Positions 18,101 to 28,600 of a DNA stretch of 64,000 nt are shown piece after piece (position 1 is the first letter of the stretch; each line of letters opens with the position of its first letter). A program made the position numbers and the translations under genes. Under the pieces are notes generated by a model. It was not told the origin of the DNA, made no database searches, and saw only the letters and a program-made list of their open reading frames with translations. Source of the DNA: Fontivivens sp964399735 (GTDB lineage: Bacteria; Zhuqueibacterota; Zhuqueibacteria; Residuimicrobiales; Krinioviventaceae); assembly GCA_964399735.1 (NCBI GenBank), contig CAYNSO010000002.1:1-64000 (forward strand). The letters are read 5' to 3'.

Positions 18101-19830
18101 GCATCAGTCGATTCCAGAGTAGCGCCGCTTGGCATGGTCAGGTACAAATTAAATTCGCGTGTTTCCGGTTCCTTGCTAATATTAAGACTCAACGCCAGAC
18201 AAACCAGTAAACTAAAGAAAAAGAATATAACTGTACCAATAATCGTGCGCGCCGGAAACCGTAAACAGGCTTTGAGGATGACATTATAGATTTGTAAAAG
18301 CCGATTCTTGTATGAAATTACCTGAAAACGGGCAAACGAGTTTTTTTTCAATCGCGTTAACACAAAATGTGCCGCCATTGGCACCAGTAAAAATGCGACC
18401 AAAAGCGATACGCCCAAAGTTGAAATGATGGACACCCCGACATGTTTTCCCAATAACTGCACAAGAAAATTTGTGGCAAAGGCAAAGGGCAAAAACACAG
18501 TGACCGTTGTTAGAGTGGAAGCAAATATTGATCGCCAGACATCACTCGTTCCCTGAATAACCGCATGATCAATATTCTTGTTGTGCGAAAAAATACGATA
18601 AATATTTTCCAGCACCACCACACTGTTATCCAGCAGCATACCAACAGCAAGCGCAATTCCCACCAGGGTAAGGCTGTTGATAGAAATTCCAAAAGCATAG
18701 AAAAAATTAAAAGCAGTGAATATGGAAATGGGCATGGACAATGCAATAGTAAGGACAAGCTTTAAATTACGTAAAAACAACCACAGGATCAGAATACTGA
18801 GAAATCCACCAACCAGGGCAAGCTGGATAATCAGGTCAATATTCTTTTCAACAATTTCAGCAGAATCGGATTGAATAACAACCTCAACATCATCATGCAC
18901 TAGACGGGTATTAAGCTGTTTGATGACATCCCTGGTGCGGTGCGAAAGATCAATCAGGTTTACCTGGGTATCCCTCACCAGTTGCACAGTAATTGCTTCT
19001 TTACCGTCTACCCGGCTAATATTGGTTTGCTCCTTGACGCCGAATTTAATATCGGCAATATCCCGCAAATAGATTGGGCCGTCGGCATTGACTAAAATAT
19101 TTTCAATATCTTCAACACGGGTATAATCAGCAACCGTATTAACAAAATAATAATGATCATTCTCATATACCTTGCCGACAAACGCTTTATAACTGTTGTT
19201 ACTAGCTAATAAAGAACGCACCCGGTTGGCGCTGATGTTATAGGCCCGACAGGCATTTTCATTTAAAATAATTTCAACCGATTTTTCCTGACCGCCAAAC
19301 ACTTCAACATTGGCAATACCATCAATATTTTCCAGTTCCGGGGTAATCTTGCGGTCGATCACCTCTCGCACCCTGTTCAAACCCGCCCCCCCGCGTACCT
19401 GTAAATTCATAAACTGGTTGGCAATTTGATCGGTATCCACTTTCATAACTGAAATCATAAACTCATCGCCCAATGTTGTCTTTACTGTATTGAGCTTTTC
19501 TTCCAGTTTAAGATAGGCATACTTTATTTTGGTTTTTTGGTTGAAATAGACAAATATAATTCCCTGGCGGTTCTGGGTAAACGATTCAATTTTATCCACC
19601 CCTTCAAGGGTTGTAATGGCTCCTTCAACAGGAATTATAGCTTTGGTTTCCAGGTATTCCGGATTCACTTCCTGGGTTGCGCCGACCTGGACGATTAAAA
19701 AAGGCAATTCGGCATTGGGAAACAACTCGACCGGCAGCAGCTTGTAAGATATAACCCCCAACAAGCTGAATCCAACAAACAACATGCTGACGAGAACCTG
19801 GCGTTTTATTACAAATCCAAAAAAGTTCAT
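15151..19830 (-). CDS. RND efflux pump fused to a membrane module and an ABC ATPase
   Basis: A single uninterrupted 1559-codon frame. Residues 1-1025 are a complete HAE1-type RND permease: an N-terminal membrane helix, two large periplasmic loops (about 35-335 and 555-865) and two sets of five or six membrane helices, with the TM4 motif GMLLDNSVVVLENIYR (Asp401) and TM10 VVNNGIIFIDY. Residues 1040-1245 add about seven or eight hydrophobic segments I cannot assign. Residues 1255-1500 are an ABC ATPase with Walker A GPNGAGKTT (1304-1312), signature SGGMKQR (about 1407) and Walker B LVVDEPTAGLD (1427-1437), plus a C-terminal tail. RND pumps use proton flow, ABC pumps use ATP; one chain carrying both is very unusual. 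Related ATPase, RND, MFP and TolC genes flank it. Only a weak ribosome-binding site precedes the ATG. Confidence 0.92.
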   Translation of the reverse strand: MNFFGFVIKRQVLVSMLFVGFSLLGVISYKLLPVELFPNAELPFLIVQVGATQEVNPEYLETKAIIPVEGAITTLEGVDKIESFTQNRQGIIFVYFNQKTKIKYAYLKLEEKLNTVKTTLGDEFMISVMKVDTDQIANQFMNLQVRGGAGLNRVREVIDRKITPELENIDGIANVEVFGGQEKSVEIILNENACRAYNISANRVRSLLASNNSYKAFVGKVYENDHYYFVNTVADYTRVEDIENILVNADGPIYLRDIADIKFGVKEQTNISRVDGKEAITVQLVRDTQVNLIDLSHRTRDVIKQLNTRLVHDDVEVVIQSDSAEIVEKNIDLIIQLALVGGFLSILILWLFLRNLKLVLTIALSMPISIFTAFNFFYAFGISINSLTLVGIALAVGMLLDNSVVVLENIYRIFSHNKNIDHAVIQGTSDVWRSIFASTLTTVTVFLPFAFATNFLVQLLGKHVGVSIISTLGVSLLVAFLLVPMAAHFVLTRLKKNSFARFQVISYKNRLLQIYNVILKACLRFPARTIIGTVIFFFFSLLVCLALSLNISKEPETREFNLYLTMPSGATLESTDAATTQLEEKLQQIEEKEEIISAINEEDATITIKLKENYYKIKRRTIPDIKSMVAREIRDFRAADVSFDQPQSGSRYRGGMGQNPGGGLERMLGIGSQTEQIIIKGSDFELMRNSASDIQSYLEQLTNISSVSLNISDNRPEIHLLFDNHLLSEYDVTLSSITAELSTFQNEFSSNLRFKQGTEEYDIIIKSDNDKQKTFDDLKNIQISSESGGLYELETLGRIIYSQGLAGINRVNQEKQIEVTYRFIDEVNSSKQFLTAARNEVDQLIEQLNLPPGIAVQVVHEESELQDFKFLIAATFILIFMILASVFESLSTPFVILFTIPLAAIGSLWALILTGNSLLNANTLIGFVILLGVVVNNGIIFIDYTRILLKRKYHKSRALIMAGQARVRPILITAITTIIAMLPLALGKAEYVSQIGAPFAITVIGGLTVSTLFTLIFIPTFFSGLHTALRWLRQLPWKIKVLHALLLTTGCLLIYFHVDSLIWRLVYLFLLILVIPAATLFIMKSLRRARSDLIDGKTDLRIIIRHLVKIYDDDSRFVREWKKGKAIRENAGIKKQFKTRNDFESLLWELPLSGFLFYFTYFYLDSYFWMFVFSHLVYFFMLYIATPLLTWLYPGKLSEQLRKVLFWGIPLLNLIFFYFRWEKIVVLIFIAFVWYLALAIYTTSNRLLRDKVDIVRLQGKFKTIRQHFYRLVQIIPVIGKKKNPFRALDGVSIEIGSGMFGLLGPNGAGKTTLMRIICGILQQSRGKIWINEFEINEKREELQGLIGYLPQEFGMYENMTAWEYLDYQALLKGIYNTRAREDRINYVLSAVHMQESRDVKIESYSGGMKQRIGIAQTLLHLPRILVVDEPTAGLDPRERIRFRNLLVELGRERIVIFSTHIIEDIASSCNKVAVLNQGALCYLGTPAEMVNVAQNNVWQFFLEPEEFEDYTRDLLVLHHMRVDDKIRVRCLSFTKPHSDAVQVKPTLEDAYLMLLRNKH

Positions 19831-19844
19831 ACTAGTATTTTCAT

Positions 19845-22800
19845 TTAATCATTATATGAAGGATGTATCAACTTGTCTACTTTCCAGTAAACGCATGGGA
19901 TAACAATCAGTGTTAAAATTGTTGAACTAACCAGCCCGCCGATAACAGCCAGAGCCAAAGGAGCGCGTAATTCAGCGCCCTCGCCAAAGCCAAGAGACAG
20001 GGGCAGCAAGGCTAAAATTGTCGTCAAACTGGTCATGATAATCGGGCGTACGCGCCATTGACCGGCCTGCAAAATTGACTTTCTTCTGCTTACGCCACTG
20101 GATTTCAACTGATTGATAGCGTCAACAAGAATTATCGAGTCATTAACAGCGATTCCGGCGAGCATGATAATGCCAATATAGGCCATAACATTGAAACTGG
20201 AGCCGGTCAATAGAAACAGAAAAACACTTCCCACACCGGCAAGAGGTATGGTTAACAAAATAATAAAAGGATGTACAAGCGACTCAAACTGTGAAGCCAT
20301 TACCATATAAACCAGTAATATGGATAAAATAAGGGCAAACTTTAAATTGCCAAAGGCTTCTTTGCGTTTCAGTTCTTCTCCGGTTACCTGATATTTATAA
20401 TCAGCAGGATATTCAATGCTTTTCAATTCTGCATGGATATTTTTTACAATCATATCAAAAGGCCGATCGGAATTGATTTGAGCGGAAATTTTGCCAACCC
20501 GTGTCTGATTAGTACGATAAATTTCATTGGTCGATTGCTTGATGCGAATATTGGTAACATCGTTCAGGTTAATTCGCTCAGTTCCAGATTGCAGCACAAT
20601 ATCGCTCAGATTCTTTAAACCAATTTGCGGGGGTTTGAGAATTATATCCTGAGTTTCGCCCTGATTTTGCCATTGACCGGCTTCTTTGCCGGATAGCTGA
20701 TTTTGCAACTGAGAACTGACATTATCCATAGTAATATTCAACAAACCTGCCCTTACCCGATCAATAACGACCTCAACTTCAGGGCGGCCCTGGTCAAAGT
20801 TGGTAGTGATATTGATCAAATCCGGTATTTCTGCCATTTTTGTTCTGGCTTGTTCTGTCAAAGTTTGAATAATATCCAGGTCTGAGCCTTTTATCTCTAC
20901 AAGTATGGGGGCGGTATCAGTGCCAAGACTGGTTTGTAATTCCGTTTGCTGTTGCACAATTTCAGCTTCCACCCCGGGAATTGAGCCGATAGCATTGGAA
21001 ATTTGGTTGATGAGTTCTTCCCCGCTCAGCCTGGAATTTTTGCGCAGCTTGATCAGAATCGAAGCGGTATTTTCATCCTGATATGCCTGGTTGATATTCG
21101 TCAGACTTTGGGTTGGGCCGATTTTGCTATAAAGTGTTACAATATCCTGGCCGATTATCTGTTTTATTATTTCTTCAATATTTTTTACAGTACTTTCGGT
21201 TCTGTATAGTTCCGTACCCTGATCAAGTTCGAGATTAACAGTATACTCACTGGAATTGGTTTTAGGAATAAATTCACTTCCTACAACCGGAATCAATAAT
21301 ACGGCAACAACGATTAATAAAACAGCAACAAAAATAATCAGACCCGATTTGTCAAGAAACTTGTTCAATAAATTTGCATAACCAGGAAATGTGATCGTTT
21401 GTTGTTTAAAAACATTTTCCTTGCCAAGCAATTTTACACTCAGCATGGGTATCACCAGAATAGCCACAACCAGGGAAGATAATAATGAAAAAGCAACAGT
21501 CCAAGCCTGATCTTTGAATAACTCACTGGCTGATCCGTGCAAAAAGACAATAGGTAAAAACACAACAATTGTTGTCAAGGTGGAAGCAGTTATTGCTCCG
21601 CCAACTCCTGCAGCGCCTTTGACAGCCGCGTCACGCAAAGAAGCGCCTTCTTCAAGATGACGGTAAATGTTTTCCATTACAATAATCGCATTGTCAACCA
21701 GCATCCCGGCGCCGAGCGCCAGCCCGCCCAGGGTCATTATATTCAGGGTCAATCCTTTAAAGTACATCAGGTTAAAAGTAGCAATTATCGAAATGGGTAT
21801 TGCAAGACTGATAATCAATGTAACACCGAAACGGCGCAGGAAGACAAACAGAACTATTACCGCTAAAAGAACGCCAATTAACGCAGTTTGTTTTACTTCA
21901 TTAATTGCTTTGGTAATAAAATCACCCTGGTCGGAAATTACAAATAATTTATAACCGGGCAGGGCTTTGTCCAGTTCATCCAGCTTTTTGATCAGGGTTT
22001 GGGATGCCTTGACTGTATTAAAGCGAGTTTCCTTATAAATTGCCAAAGCCATACAACGTTCGCCATTGATATGCACTATGTTTTCCGGGTCTTTGTTAAC
22101 CAGCTCTACTCTGGCAACATCACGCAAAAATACCGGCACTCGCCCGGCGACATCAGCGCTGGTGGCTTCTGTTGGGGTCTCACGAGTTTTAAAAGTAATA
22201 ACCACATTTTCAATATCCTGAAGTGAGGTAAACTCACCCACACCTTTGATGATATATTTATAGCCCATCTCTTCAATTGAGCCACCGGACATGTTACGAT
22301 TATAACTGGTAACTTTACTAACAACCTCATCTGGCGTCAAATTAAACGCCTGCAACCGGTAATCATCGGTATGAATAACCACTTGCTTTTCTTCATAGCC
22401 CAGCAGTTCAACCTCGGCAACTCCATCCAGCCGAATCAGTTCGTTGCGTAAATAATTCTCGGCTACACGCCGTAATTCATCCATATCAGTAATTTGCGGA
22501 TTGGAAAAGCCAACAATCATAACCGGCGCTGAATTGGGATCATGCCGGCTGATATTTAATTCATCCAGATCACTGCTTTGACTGTAACTGGTCAAGGCTT
22601 TCTGCAAATCGAGAAAGGCTTCGTCCATATCTGTTTCCCAGCCATACTCAACTGTTATTTGTGCGGAACCAACCCGTGAGACAGAAAAAACCTGCATAGC
22701 TTCGCGCTGACGTATGGCTAGAGCTTCGATATTTTCGACATATTGTTTTTCGATCTCTTCCGGTGGACGCTCGCCGGTTTTTATTTCCACAAAAATGCGT

Positions 22801-22931
22801 GGATTGTTTAAATCCGGGAACAGATCGATCCCCAGCCGGGCAAATGATATATAACCAAGTAGCGAAACTGCCAGGATAAACATCAAAATTGTTACAGGAT
22901 TATTTACAGAAAATTTTGTTATCTTTTCCAT
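19845..22931 (-). CDS. RND efflux permease, HAE1 family
   Basis: Inner-membrane proton-driven pump of about 1028 aa, the normal length. It shows the N-terminal helix, two periplasmic pore/docking loops, twelve membrane helices, TM4 motif GMLVDNAIIVMENIYR and TM10 AVNDSIILVDA. As in the neighbouring fusion, the position of AcrB Lys940 is Asn and the second TM4 Asp is Asn, a pattern I recall from many non-proteobacterial HAE1 pumps. The long open frame begins at a TTG overlapping the MFP gene; the ATG at 22931 (MEKITKFSVNNPV) matches the family start better, though its ribosome-binding site is weak. It lies between the MFP and the RND-ABC gene, so the two RND proteins may form a hetero-trimer like MdtB/MdtC. 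Confidence 0.94.
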   Translation of the reverse strand: MEKITKFSVNNPVTILMFILAVSLLGYISFARLGIDLFPDLNNPRIFVEIKTGERPPEEIEKQYVENIEALAIRQREAMQVFSVSRVGSAQITVEYGWETDMDEAFLDLQKALTSYSQSSDLDELNISRHDPNSAPVMIVGFSNPQITDMDELRRVAENYLRNELIRLDGVAEVELLGYEEKQVVIHTDDYRLQAFNLTPDEVVSKVTSYNRNMSGGSIEEMGYKYIIKGVGEFTSLQDIENVVITFKTRETPTEATSADVAGRVPVFLRDVARVELVNKDPENIVHINGERCMALAIYKETRFNTVKASQTLIKKLDELDKALPGYKLFVISDQGDFITKAINEVKQTALIGVLLAVIVLFVFLRRFGVTLIISLAIPISIIATFNLMYFKGLTLNIMTLGGLALGAGMLVDNAIIVMENIYRHLEEGASLRDAAVKGAAGVGGAITASTLTTIVVFLPIVFLHGSASELFKDQAWTVAFSLLSSLVVAILVIPMLSVKLLGKENVFKQQTITFPGYANLLNKFLDKSGLIIFVAVLLIVVAVLLIPVVGSEFIPKTNSSEYTVNLELDQGTELYRTESTVKNIEEIIKQIIGQDIVTLYSKIGPTQSLTNINQAYQDENTASILIKLRKNSRLSGEELINQISNAIGSIPGVEAEIVQQQTELQTSLGTDTAPILVEIKGSDLDIIQTLTEQARTKMAEIPDLINITTNFDQGRPEVEVVIDRVRAGLLNITMDNVSSQLQNQLSGKEAGQWQNQGETQDIILKPPQIGLKNLSDIVLQSGTERINLNDVTNIRIKQSTNEIYRTNQTRVGKISAQINSDRPFDMIVKNIHAELKSIEYPADYKYQVTGEELKRKEAFGNLKFALILSILLVYMVMASQFESLVHPFIILLTIPLAGVGSVFLFLLTGSSFNVMAYIGIIMLAGIAVNDSIILVDAINQLKSSGVSRRKSILQAGQWRVRPIIMTSLTTILALLPLSLGFGEGAELRAPLALAVIGGLVSSTILTLIVIPCVYWKVDKLIHPSYND

Positions 22932-22953
22932 ATTCTCATTTTCACATAAAGGA

Positions 22954-24003
22954 CTAGCGGACAATTTTTACTTTGGAATTATGCTGTAACGTTTCAAAAC
23001 CTTTAATAACCAGTCGATCTTCTTTTTTCAATCCTTCAACAATTTCCACTTCAAGTGGATTTTCAATACCGGTAGTAATTCTGCGTCTTTCCGCAGCTCC
23101 TTTAACTACAGTGAATACCCATTTTTCCTCACCACGGGCAAGGATTATATCTTTGGGCACAACGATAGCGCTATCGATATGTGCAACAATAATTTCAGAC
23201 TTTATAAACATGCCTGGCCGAAACGTCATCGCAGGATTATTGATTAGTATATTGGCTTTGAATGATCGGGTAGCTGGATCCAATGCCGGCGCTACCTGGG
23301 TAATATTGCCCCATAATGTATCCTTCTGTACAGAATAATTCAAAACCCGTACTTTTTGGCCGGATTTAATTTGTCCCATTTCCTTGGCAGGTAAACTGAT
23401 ATCAGTATATAATTGTTTATAATTCATGATCTGCACCATGCGAACGCCTTGTTCGACCTGAATGCCAGGAGTATTATAGGGCAAATCAGTGATGGTCCCG
23501 TCAAAAGGGGCAACAATTTTGGTTTTGGAAAGCTGTAATACCGCATTATCATAGCTGTATTGAGCGTCTCTTAATGAAATTTCTGCATTTTTCAGTTCCC
23601 GAAGGGTTACTCCACCCTTTTCATACAAAGATTGCTGCTTTTCATATTCACGTTGCGATATATCCAGATTCAATTTTTGTGATTCAATTTTGATCGAATA
23701 TTCCAGCTCCGGATTATCAAGATAAATGATAACATCATTCTTGCGTACATAATCACCAATTGCAAAAGAGCGTTTGGTATTATTATTCACAGCCAGACGA
23801 TAAAAACCATTGGTTTCGGATTTCAGATCTGCTTGCTGTATAGCATACACAGTACCGGTTGCAGTGACAAATTCCTCAATTGGCCGGTATTTAATTTCTT
23901 CGACGGTAACCGGAACAGCAATTTGCATATCCAGAGTTTGATCCTGCTGGTTGCAAGCCAGGAACAAAAGAAAAATGATAAATAACAAACCTAGTTTTTT
24001 CAA
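22954..24003 (-). CDS. efflux membrane-fusion (periplasmic adaptor) lipoprotein
   Basis: AcrA/HlyD-type adaptor linking the inner-membrane pump to TolC. The chosen start (TTG at 24003, preceded by GAGGTGA) gives KKLGLLFIIFLLFLAC, a lipoprotein signal with Cys17 as the lipidated residue. After it come a biotinyl-lipoyl half-motif, a coiled-coil hairpin (about 90-160, with QKLNLDISQREYEKQQSLYE), the second lipoyl half (KIVAPFDGTITDLPYNTPG), a beta-barrel and the membrane-proximal domain. About 349 aa, normal for the family. A longer frame opens at a TTG overlapping the tolC stop, but that would bury the lipobox 60 residues inside. Confidence 0.93.
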   Translation of the reverse strand: MKKLGLLFIIFLLFLACNQQDQTLDMQIAVPVTVEEIKYRPIEEFVTATGTVYAIQQADLKSETNGFYRLAVNNNTKRSFAIGDYVRKNDVIIYLDNPELEYSIKIESQKLNLDISQREYEKQQSLYEKGGVTLRELKNAEISLRDAQYSYDNAVLQLSKTKIVAPFDGTITDLPYNTPGIQVEQGVRMVQIMNYKQLYTDISLPAKEMGQIKSGQKVRVLNYSVQKDTLWGNITQVAPALDPATRSFKANILINNPAMTFRPGMFIKSEIIVAHIDSAIVVPKDIILARGEEKWVFTVVKGAAERRRITTGIENPLEVEIVEGLKKEDRLVIKGFETLQHNSKVKIVR

Positions 24004-24049
24004 GGCGCTCACCTCATTTATTTTAGTACATGGAAAATTTTCATACCTG

Positions 24050-24078
24050 ATTATTTTGCCCGGTTGGTAAATTTTCAA
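24050..24078 (-). promoter_or_regulatory. possible internal promoter before the adaptor gene
   Basis: In the 170-base gap between the TolC and adaptor genes, TTGAAA (24078-24073) and AATAAT (24055-24050) are separated by 17 bases. The -10 is not perfect, so this is tentative. It could allow the MFP-RND-RND/ABC part to be transcribed separately. Confidence 0.3.
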
Positions 24079-24173
24079 CAATTTTTTCACCATGCTTACA
24101 GGAATTGCATCCTGTAGTAAACGCCCAACCAGGCGGTATATACCGTCGAAATCGACAAATATAAAATTTACTC

Positions 24174-25643
24174 TCAATCAATAGCAGATAAATCCGGTAT
24201 AACCGGTTCGTTTTTAACAAAATCCCACATGGATTCGATTTTTAAATTCAACAAAGCCAGTTTGTAATTGATCAGCGAGTTGATATAACTGGTTTTACGG
24301 TCAGACAATTGCGTTTGATACAGATTCAAATCCATACTGGTTAAATCACCATTTCGATATTTTTCCAGGTTTATTTGATAGGTCAACTCGGCATTGCGCA
24401 CATTCTGTTGCTCAATTTCAATCTGCACTTCCTGGTTCTGTAAATCGCGCACAGCCTGGCGGATGCCGATAATAATATCATTGGTCTGGTTTGACAGGGA
24501 GAGCTGCTGGTTTTTCAAAGTAGCTTCAGCCGCTTTTATACGGGCGCTCCGTTCACCCCAGTCAAATAGGGGAATTTCAAAGGAAAGCGATACCTTTTGG
24601 TTTTTAGTAGACTGATCATACATATCTTGATACTTTTCATTCGTACCAATAATCCCATAAGTTAAATTTACATCGCCTTTAAACTCGTTTTCAGCTTTGG
24701 TGCGAGTCAGGTTTGCATAAGAATTCTCAATATCAATATTCCGCTGTCGCAGTTCCATACGGTTTTTTTGGCCAGTTATCAATGCTTTTTGTAAATCTAC
24801 CTGCACCGGCTGGTGCGAAACATCGGCAACAACGTCAATTTCCTGCATCATATCAATGCCGGTTTGTCGTTTGAATTCATCCATAGAACTTTCAAGGGTC
24901 ACCAGTGAATTCTGAACAGTAGATTTACTTGTGGCCAGGTTTAGCTCAGCCTGGTAAAGTTCTTCTTTAGCCGAAAGACCGGCGTCAACCTTATTTTTAA
25001 TAATTTGATAACTTTGTTCCTGGTTGTTATATTCTTCCCGGGATATCTGGTAACTCATTTTATTTTTATAAACATTATAAAAACCAAGAGTTATCTGGTA
25101 TTCCAGCGACAATTGCTGCAAAGCAAAACTCAAAGCAGTATTTTCAAAATCAAGTTCCAGTTCCCGCAAATTTAACCTGGTTTTATTATAGGTAAAAATG
25201 GGCTGGTTGTAGCTAAGATAGAGGTTATTACTATAGGTTTTAATACGCTCATTTTTAAATTCACTATATGAATTTTGCCATTCCAAGCGGTCGGTTAACA
25301 TCAGTGTTCCATCGGTCCATTTTACCGGTTGCCGAATGCTAAAATCGCCCAGAGAGGAGGAAATTTCATTGGTATTCCAGGTATTGTAAAAATTATTAAA
25401 TTCCCGAACACTGGTATAATCATACGGGGTAATGGAAAGCGAGAATCGCGATTTTAATGCGGCCTGCTGTGCTCGTAACGATTGGCGGCTCCGTTCCAGA
25501 TTGAGACGGGAGCGCAAAATATCAGGGCTGTTTTGCAAGGCAACGTCAAGGGCGTCATCAAGAGTTAAGGATAAAGATTGTGCGCCGGCAATTGCATAAA
25601 ATAGTAACAAAAAAGAAAAAAAAGCTGCTTTCAGTATTTTCAT
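24174..25643 (-). CDS. TolC-family outer-membrane efflux protein
   Basis: Outer-membrane channel of about 489 aa. A signal peptide (MKILKAAFFSFLLLFYAIAGAQ) is followed by LTLDDALDVALQNSPDI, the first helix of the OEP repeat. Two related halves follow, rich in long coiled helices and amphipathic strands (for example LSLSNQTNDIIIGIRQAVRDL and the closing QINLEKYRNGDLTSMDLNL repeat helix). The ATG at 25643 has GGTGAG close upstream; an in-frame ATG four codons earlier at 25655 has no ribosome-binding site. It follows the M1-like ABC permease gene and precedes the adaptor, giving the cluster a path through the outer membrane. Confidence 0.94.
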   Translation of the reverse strand: MKILKAAFFSFLLLFYAIAGAQSLSLTLDDALDVALQNSPDILRSRLNLERSRQSLRAQQAALKSRFSLSITPYDYTSVREFNNFYNTWNTNEISSSLGDFSIRQPVKWTDGTLMLTDRLEWQNSYSEFKNERIKTYSNNLYLSYNQPIFTYNKTRLNLRELELDFENTALSFALQQLSLEYQITLGFYNVYKNKMSYQISREEYNNQEQSYQIIKNKVDAGLSAKEELYQAELNLATSKSTVQNSLVTLESSMDEFKRQTGIDMMQEIDVVADVSHQPVQVDLQKALITGQKNRMELRQRNIDIENSYANLTRTKAENEFKGDVNLTYGIIGTNEKYQDMYDQSTKNQKVSLSFEIPLFDWGERSARIKAAEATLKNQQLSLSNQTNDIIIGIRQAVRDLQNQEVQIEIEQQNVRNAELTYQINLEKYRNGDLTSMDLNLYQTQLSDRKTSYINSLINYKLALLNLKIESMWDFVKNEPVIPDLSAID

Positions 25644-25658
25644 TTTCTCACCCATAAA

Positions 25659-28600
25659 TTAATGTTTAACCCATTTCACAGCATCGGCAGTTACAATCCG
25701 TCCTTCGGTTTTATCGGATAATTCCACTATAGCGCTTCCCTGCGACAAATAAAAAGTACCAAGAAAATTCCAGCCTTCTTCTGCGCTTGTCGCGTCCAGG
25801 GTTACCTCCTCCTGCCCGTCGTCATGAAAGATCGTATAATGCAAATCCTTTAATGCCTGGCCCCGATTGCCGCCAGAACCTGGCGGTGCGGGAGGGCCAC
25901 CTCCGCCAGGCCGGCCGCCAAACCGCCCTAAACGGAATTGTAACAGGGATGAATAACAATACACATTATACTGGCCGCTTACCGGCAGATTAGCCGTCCA
26001 GAGCACTTTTTTACTACCATTGCCGGATTTAATATAACTTGCTGAATGGATATAATTGCCATAAAAATCGGCATGTATTGTTTTAAGCCAGGTATTGGGA
26101 ATTCGGAACATGTTCAAACCGCTATACTCTTCGTCCTGCTGATTATCAATTTTAAATAATCTTTTCAAGGGGCTTACTTGCGTTTCACCAATGATTTTAA
26201 ATCCCTCATCCTCGTTATCAACAATTATTTCATTGGGATCAGCAAAACGCAATGATCTGTCCAGAACCAGTTCTCCGGCAAAAGGGGTTGCTTTATCATT
26301 CAAGTCAAACTGTTCAAAACGGTGTTCAATTTCAGCCGGCAAATTTTGAGATACCAGGGTATTCACAAACATTGCGCCGGGTTGGGAATCTAACAGGATG
26401 CCAATTTGTTTGGTTTGACCAGCGTCAACGGAATATATCAATTCCTCGTCATCTTGACCAAACATACCGCCGGGGCCGCCGAAACCAGGCCCGCCAAAAC
26501 CCCGTCCTCCGGGCCCGCCCTGCCCGCGGGTACGAATGCGCACGGAAATCAAACCATCAACCGATTCGTTATTATTTACATCAAACTTTATTTGATAACG
26601 GGTTCTATTGCCATCCATTACTTTATAATTTTGGATATTGCCTGTATAATAACCGGGCATTGTAATTTGCTCGTACCAGGATGGCATATAATCTTTAACA
26701 GCAAAATTAATCTTGTTCTCCAAACCGGTTAAAAAGTTGGAAAAATCAGCAGTTTTAAAACGGTTAGTTACAAGAAAAGTCTTTAGATATTGGTCAAAAG
26801 ATTCGCTGCCGGTACGGTTAATCAATAACTTGAAAAGAACCTGACTTTTATTCATTAAAACATCATTTACCAGGTCTTTATGTTCTTTATCCTTTACAAT
26901 TTCTGCAAGACTGTGCTGTTTCAAGGCCAGGTTGGCTTTTTCAGTATCCAGTAATCCCTGCCAGTTACGTGCAAAAAAGTTTTGTGTTTCAGTCAGATTG
27001 GAATAAAAATAAGCTTCATAAGCCGCATCAACAACTGGCCAGGATTCAGAATGGATAGCATTAATAAAAGAATAATAGTTTGGAAAAATATTAAAATTCA
27101 TAGTAAAACTGGCTTCAGGGCCTCTGCCGAATTCCTGACCCAGGAAACCATTAACAAACATATTAAATAAACGCGCCTGAAATTCTTTTTCTCCAAAAGT
27201 TTGGTTACGGCGCTGGCTCATATTGGCAAAACGTTGTTTTTGCTGGCGGAAATCAGCTTGATTAAAGGTAATACCATTTTCAGGTATGAAAACCTGTTCA
27301 GGCTGCATATTTTCCTGGTGAAAAAAAAGTAACCGGGGAAAAGCCATATATTGCACCGGTACTTCAACAACTGAAAAGCGTTTAAACGGATACTCTGCCG
27401 GCAGCTTGGCCTCAAAAGTTCGTTTGGAATCCCGGATGATTGACTTGAGTGTATCGCCAAGCTCAGTAAAATAAGGTTGGTAATAATTGTGGGTTTTCAG
27501 ACTGTAAAGATTATAATCTATACTATCCGTATTAACCGTTTCTAACTTGTATGCACCAATGGCCAGGGAAATTTGCGTTAACGGAGTTTCCGGTGAAAAT
27601 GTATATTCCGAATCTGATATTTTTTCCATATAGCCTTGCGAAACCGGTATTAAATTTTTGCTGCTTTTAACATCAAGAGTAAAACGGGAAAAAGCCTTTT
27701 TTTGACCGGAAAATATTGAACTGCCCTGGGTTACGCCGGGAACAGGATACCACAAATTTTCTTTGGTCAACAGAACATAATTGGGAGTTACAAAACTGAA
27801 TTTTTTAGCAACTTTGTATACCATTATATTATAAACAGTTGCCCTGTCGCTTTCATCAATATCAAGATAACTCGCGTCATCATCAGGAACTCCACCATAT
27901 ACAAAAAGTAAAGAATCCTCATCACCGGGAGCAAGCGGCTGCGTTGGAATAACCTTGATGATATGTAACTCACGGTCGAATGACAGATCAGTGTCATTCG
28001 CAGAAATCTTTTCTATCAAAAGTCCGGGATTTAAACTAAAGATATACTGATCAAGGGGAACAGATGCGGTATTTACAACTTTAAGATGACAAGCAGCAGA
28101 AAAAGATGCGCCCAGATGTTCAAAATCAATATAATAATGAGTAACGGCAGGTATTTGTGTTGTCATGTATTTGTCATTTATCTGTACCATATTACGCCGT
28201 AATTGGATACCACGTTGGTAGTTGATAACACTTGTAATGCAAAAAAATACAGCAATTAAAAAAAACAATCCTGAAAACACAGCGGCAACCTTATTCAACC
28301 CTTTTGCCTGAGGTAAACGTTTTAATAACAAACCGGTTATAAAAATAAATGCCAAACCCGCAAAGAAATAAATACTCCTTTGCAATACAATAAAAGGCAT
28401 ATCAACAATATGAATAAAGTCGGAACAAGCCAGAGGCAGGTAAAAAGCAGTAATATCAAACAGGTAATTTGCTTTATGTTGAAGAAAAAACAGACACAGC
28501 GTAATATAACCCACCAGTAAAACCAGTGTGACCGGCTGACTGCGGGTGAGCATCATCAAAAGATAGGTCAGCCCGCTGATAAAAATAATCGTTGGAATGC

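Noticed and set aside
15151..19830. RND-ABC fusion as an assembly or frameshift artefact
   Set aside because: An artefact joining two genes would need an in-frame join and also create about 200 codons of plausible membrane sequence; both ends are complete and the frame is open throughout. Reads should still be checked.
15151..22931. Loss of the AcrB-type TM10 lysine as a sign of dead pumps
   Set aside because: Both RND proteins have Asn there and DN in TM4, but I recall this pattern from many HAE1 pumps outside Proteobacteria, so it is probably a family trait.
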